64,000 nt of DNA from JANNMJ01 sp031425525. Its GTDB lineage: Bacteria > Bacteroidota > Bacteroidia > Cytophagales > Hymenobacteraceae. The translations under genes were made by a program, and so were the position numbers. This document shows, one piece after another, positions 62,699 through 64,000 of the stretch; position 1 is the stretch's first letter; every line of letters begins with the position of its first letter. The notes beneath the pieces were generated by a model. The model did not search any database, was not told the DNA's origin, and worked only from the letters and a program-made list of their open reading frames with translations. The DNA is taken from contig JANPJM010000010.1 in NCBI GenBank assembly GCA_031425525.1, positions 11,019 through 75,018 on the forward strand, read 5' to 3'.

Positions 62699-62747
62699 CT
62701 AAAGCGGTTCTCAGGTCATCGTACAGGGCAGGTCGTAAATTGGCGGG

Positions 62748-63137
62748 ATGAAAGCGTACTCCCTGGATTTGCGGCAGCGGGTGCTGGCCGCCTGTCAGTC
62801 CGCCGAGCGCACGCTACCGCAGGTAGCGACCCAGTTCAGCGTCTCGGTCTCGTTCATCAGCAAGCTGCTGCATCGCCAGCGCACCGGCGCCTCGGTGGCG
62901 GCCTTGCCCCACCGGGGCGGTCCCGCTCCCATACTCGGCGCGGGGGCCCTGGGCCAGCTCACCGAGTGCCTCCAGCAGCAGCCTGACGCTACGCTGGCGG
63001 AGTTGGGCCAGGCCTTGGTGGCCGCCGGCGGCCCGGCCGTGAGCCGCGCCACCCTCAGCCGGGCCGTGACGGGCCTGGGCTGGCGGCGCAAAAAAAGAGT
63101 GTCCACGCCGCCGAGCGCGACAGCAAACGGGTCGTAG
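62748..63137 (+). CDS. IS630 transposase, N-terminal HTH part (orfA)
   Basis: 129 residues. Helix-turn-helix (SLDLRQRVLAACQSAERTLP, VSVSFISKLLHRQRTG) and linker (VTGLGWRRKKR) match the DNA-binding half of IS630 transposases. An A7 run followed by G lies at 63090-63097; a -1 shift there joins this frame to the catalytic part (the shifted frame reads KSVHAAERDSKRVVAL). Programmed frameshifting or a mutation could explain the split. Confidence 0.85.
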   Translation: MKAYSLDLRQRVLAACQSAERTLPQVATQFSVSVSFISKLLHRQRTGASVAALPHRGGPAPILGAGALGQLTECLQQQPDATLAELGQALVAAGGPAVSRATLSRAVTGLGWRRKKRVSTPPSATANGS

Positions 63138-63139
63138 CC

Positions 63140-63697
63140 TTGCGCGGCGCGTTTATCGAAGCGCTGCAGCACCAGGATTTCACCCGCTTCATCTTCGTCG
63201 ATGAGACGAGCACCAACCTGACGTATGCCCGGCGCTACGGGCGCGCGCCGGGCGGGCAGCGCGCCGCTCAAGGCGTCGCGTTGCACACGGGCGCCAATGT
63301 GACGCTGCTCGCCGCCCTGACCCCGCAGGGACTCCAGGCGGCGATGACGGTGGACGGGGCCGTCAACACGGCCGTTTTTGCTGTCTACCTCCATCAGGTG
63401 CTCGGGCCCACCCTACGGCCCGGCGACGTCATCGTACGCGATAACCTGCCGGTGCATAAGGCGGCTGGGCTGGCAGAGCTGGTGGGAAAACGGGGCGCCC
63501 GGCGGCTGTTTCTGCCTCCCTATTCGCCCGATTTCAATCCGATTGAATTGGCGTTCAGCAAGCTCAAAACGTGGCTGCGTACGGCCGCCGCCCGTACGCG
63601 CAACGCCTTGGAGGACGCCATCGCTCAAGCCCTGACCTGGATCAGCGAAGCAGACGCGCAAAACTGGTTTGACCATTGTGGCTACCACGTACATTGA
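63140..63697 (+). CDS. IS630 transposase, C-terminal DDE part (orfB)
   Basis: 185 residues with the DDE triad: Asp in RFIFVDETSTNLTYARRYGR, Asp in VIVRDNLPVHKA and Glu in YSPDFNPIELAFSKLKTWL. It ends about 15 bases inside the right terminal repeat. Probably translated as a fusion with orfA by a -1 shift; the TTG at 63140 is only the first possible start and the frame is open further upstream. Confidence 0.85.
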   Translation: MRGAFIEALQHQDFTRFIFVDETSTNLTYARRYGRAPGGQRAAQGVALHTGANVTLLAALTPQGLQAAMTVDGAVNTAVFAVYLHQVLGPTLRPGDVIVRDNLPVHKAAGLAELVGKRGARRLFLPPYSPDFNPIELAFSKLKTWLRTAAARTRNALEDAIAQALTWISEADAQNWFDHCGYHVH

Positions 63698-63860
63698 CCT
63701 GAGAATTGCTCTAGATGATTTGCACCAAGTCGCCCGTCACAAAGTATATTTCACATCACCCCACCCGATTCTCTTGCCTGACATAGGGCTTACAGGAGCG
63801 CTTTGTGCGCTCTTCTTAATTCCTACACTGTTACTACACCTCTTTCTAGCGCCTTCGTAC

Positions 63861-64000
63861 TGAGGTGGTCTAGCTGAAACGGACAGCGCGAAGTCTTAAC
63901 TTTCGTTGCCCATGACCGAGAAACTGCCTTTTGGCGGCTTGCCCGCCACCCGCCAGAAATATACGCCCGCCTTCAAAGCCGAGTGCGTCCGGCAAGTAGG
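63861..64000 (+). mobile_element. Left end of a probable IS3-family element, cut by window edge
   Basis: TGAGGTGGTCTAGCTGAAAC starts at 63861, begins with TG as IS3 ends do, and precedes a transposase-like start. The right end is outside the window, so family and boundaries are provisional. The 147 bases between the two elements (63714-63860) contain no convincing gene. Confidence 0.5.
63912..64000 (+). CDS. Transposase OrfA, IS3-like, partial
   Basis: The 29 visible residues (MTEKLPFGGLPATRQKYTPA, then FKAECVRQV) match the first HTH helix of IS3-family OrfA proteins, in which a K/R-Y-x-P-E-F-K-A motif is common. The frame is open to the end of the window. Confidence 0.55.
   Translation, partial: MTEKLPFGGLPATRQKYTPAFKAECVRQV

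Larger units (their letters stand above)
62700..63713 (+). mobile_element. Complete IS630-family insertion sequence
   Basis: About 1.01 kb. Terminal inverted repeats of 24 bases (62700-62723 and 63690-63713) differ at five positions and include GCxxTTCTCAGGTCA. Both ends are bounded by TA (62700-62701 and 63712-63713), the target duplication expected for IS630/Tc1-type elements. Two overlapping-frame genes encode the HTH and DDE parts of the transposase. Its left flank is a dispersed hairpin repeat. Confidence 0.85.

Noticed and set aside
63669..63863. A 64-codon frame crossing the right end of the IS630 element
   Set aside because: It begins inside the transposase gene and terminal repeat and has no family features; it appears to be a chance fusion caused by the insertion.

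Overview
The window looks like chromosomal DNA of a GC-rich member of the Bacteroidota, most likely order Cytophagales and close to Hymenobacter. The reasons are the rplQ-carA-eno and uppS-bamA-ompH-ompH gene orders, Bacteroidota-type -7 promoter boxes (TAnnTTTG), a protein with a type IX secretion C-terminal sorting domain, tandem DUF6089-like barrels, and the near absence of Shine-Dalgarno sequences. The genus is an inference from gene content; no rRNA or tRNA gene was seen.

Layout. Positions 1-9.7 kb are accessory: a LuxR-type regulator with a degenerate receiver beside GGTAnnnCTACC palindromes, several small unknown proteins, a run of three paralogous zinc-metallopeptidase-like genes (the third a pseudo-protease with zinc ribbon, membrane helix and coiled coil) followed by an SGNH hydrolase, and an exonuclease/phosphatase-fold lipoprotein. 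From 9.7 to 13.5 kb come an HscA-type Hsp70, a DivIC/FtsB-like division protein and a divergent HATPase/STAS-like pair. From 13.6 to 25.8 kb, all on the minus strand, lie eno, carA, a lipoprotein and the rpsH-rplF-rplR-rpsE-rpmD-rplO-secY-map-infA-rpmJ-rpsM-rpsK-rpsD-rpoA-rplQ block; the genes that normally precede rpsH are absent. From 26 to 38.3 kb is an envelope-biogenesis run (CBS protein, TamA/BamA-like barrel, nadK, three DUF6089-like barrels, uppS, bamA, two ompH/skp genes, rluD). From 38.4 to 51.3 kb are metabolic and tRNA-modification genes (alpha/beta hydrolase, pabA/trpG-like, yqeY, pdxJ, selU, UDG, selD, LytTR regulator, rnc, fabF, acpP, pyk). From 51.3 to 64 kb are a Uma2 protein, a T9SS-sorted VCBS-repeat protein, a broken HTH gene coupled to a sodium:solute symporter, a TonB-C protein, an ABC exporter, a large PIG-L deacetylase, a complete IS630-family element and the left end of a probable IS3-family element.

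Most notable are: (1) the leaderless cluster of metallopeptidase paralogues plus SGNH hydrolase, a candidate undescribed intracellular system; (2) dispersed low-complexity sequence families (gagtttcg-, tttagtg-, cccaccct-, attacgaatt- and tggagtgatg-like) that sit between core genes and have entered the reading frames of the hscA and ABC-exporter genes in phase; and (3) -7 promoter boxes only 4-7 bases from the start codon at three genes, suggesting leaderless mRNAs. I worked by reading and translating by eye; family names rest on motifs, not database searches.
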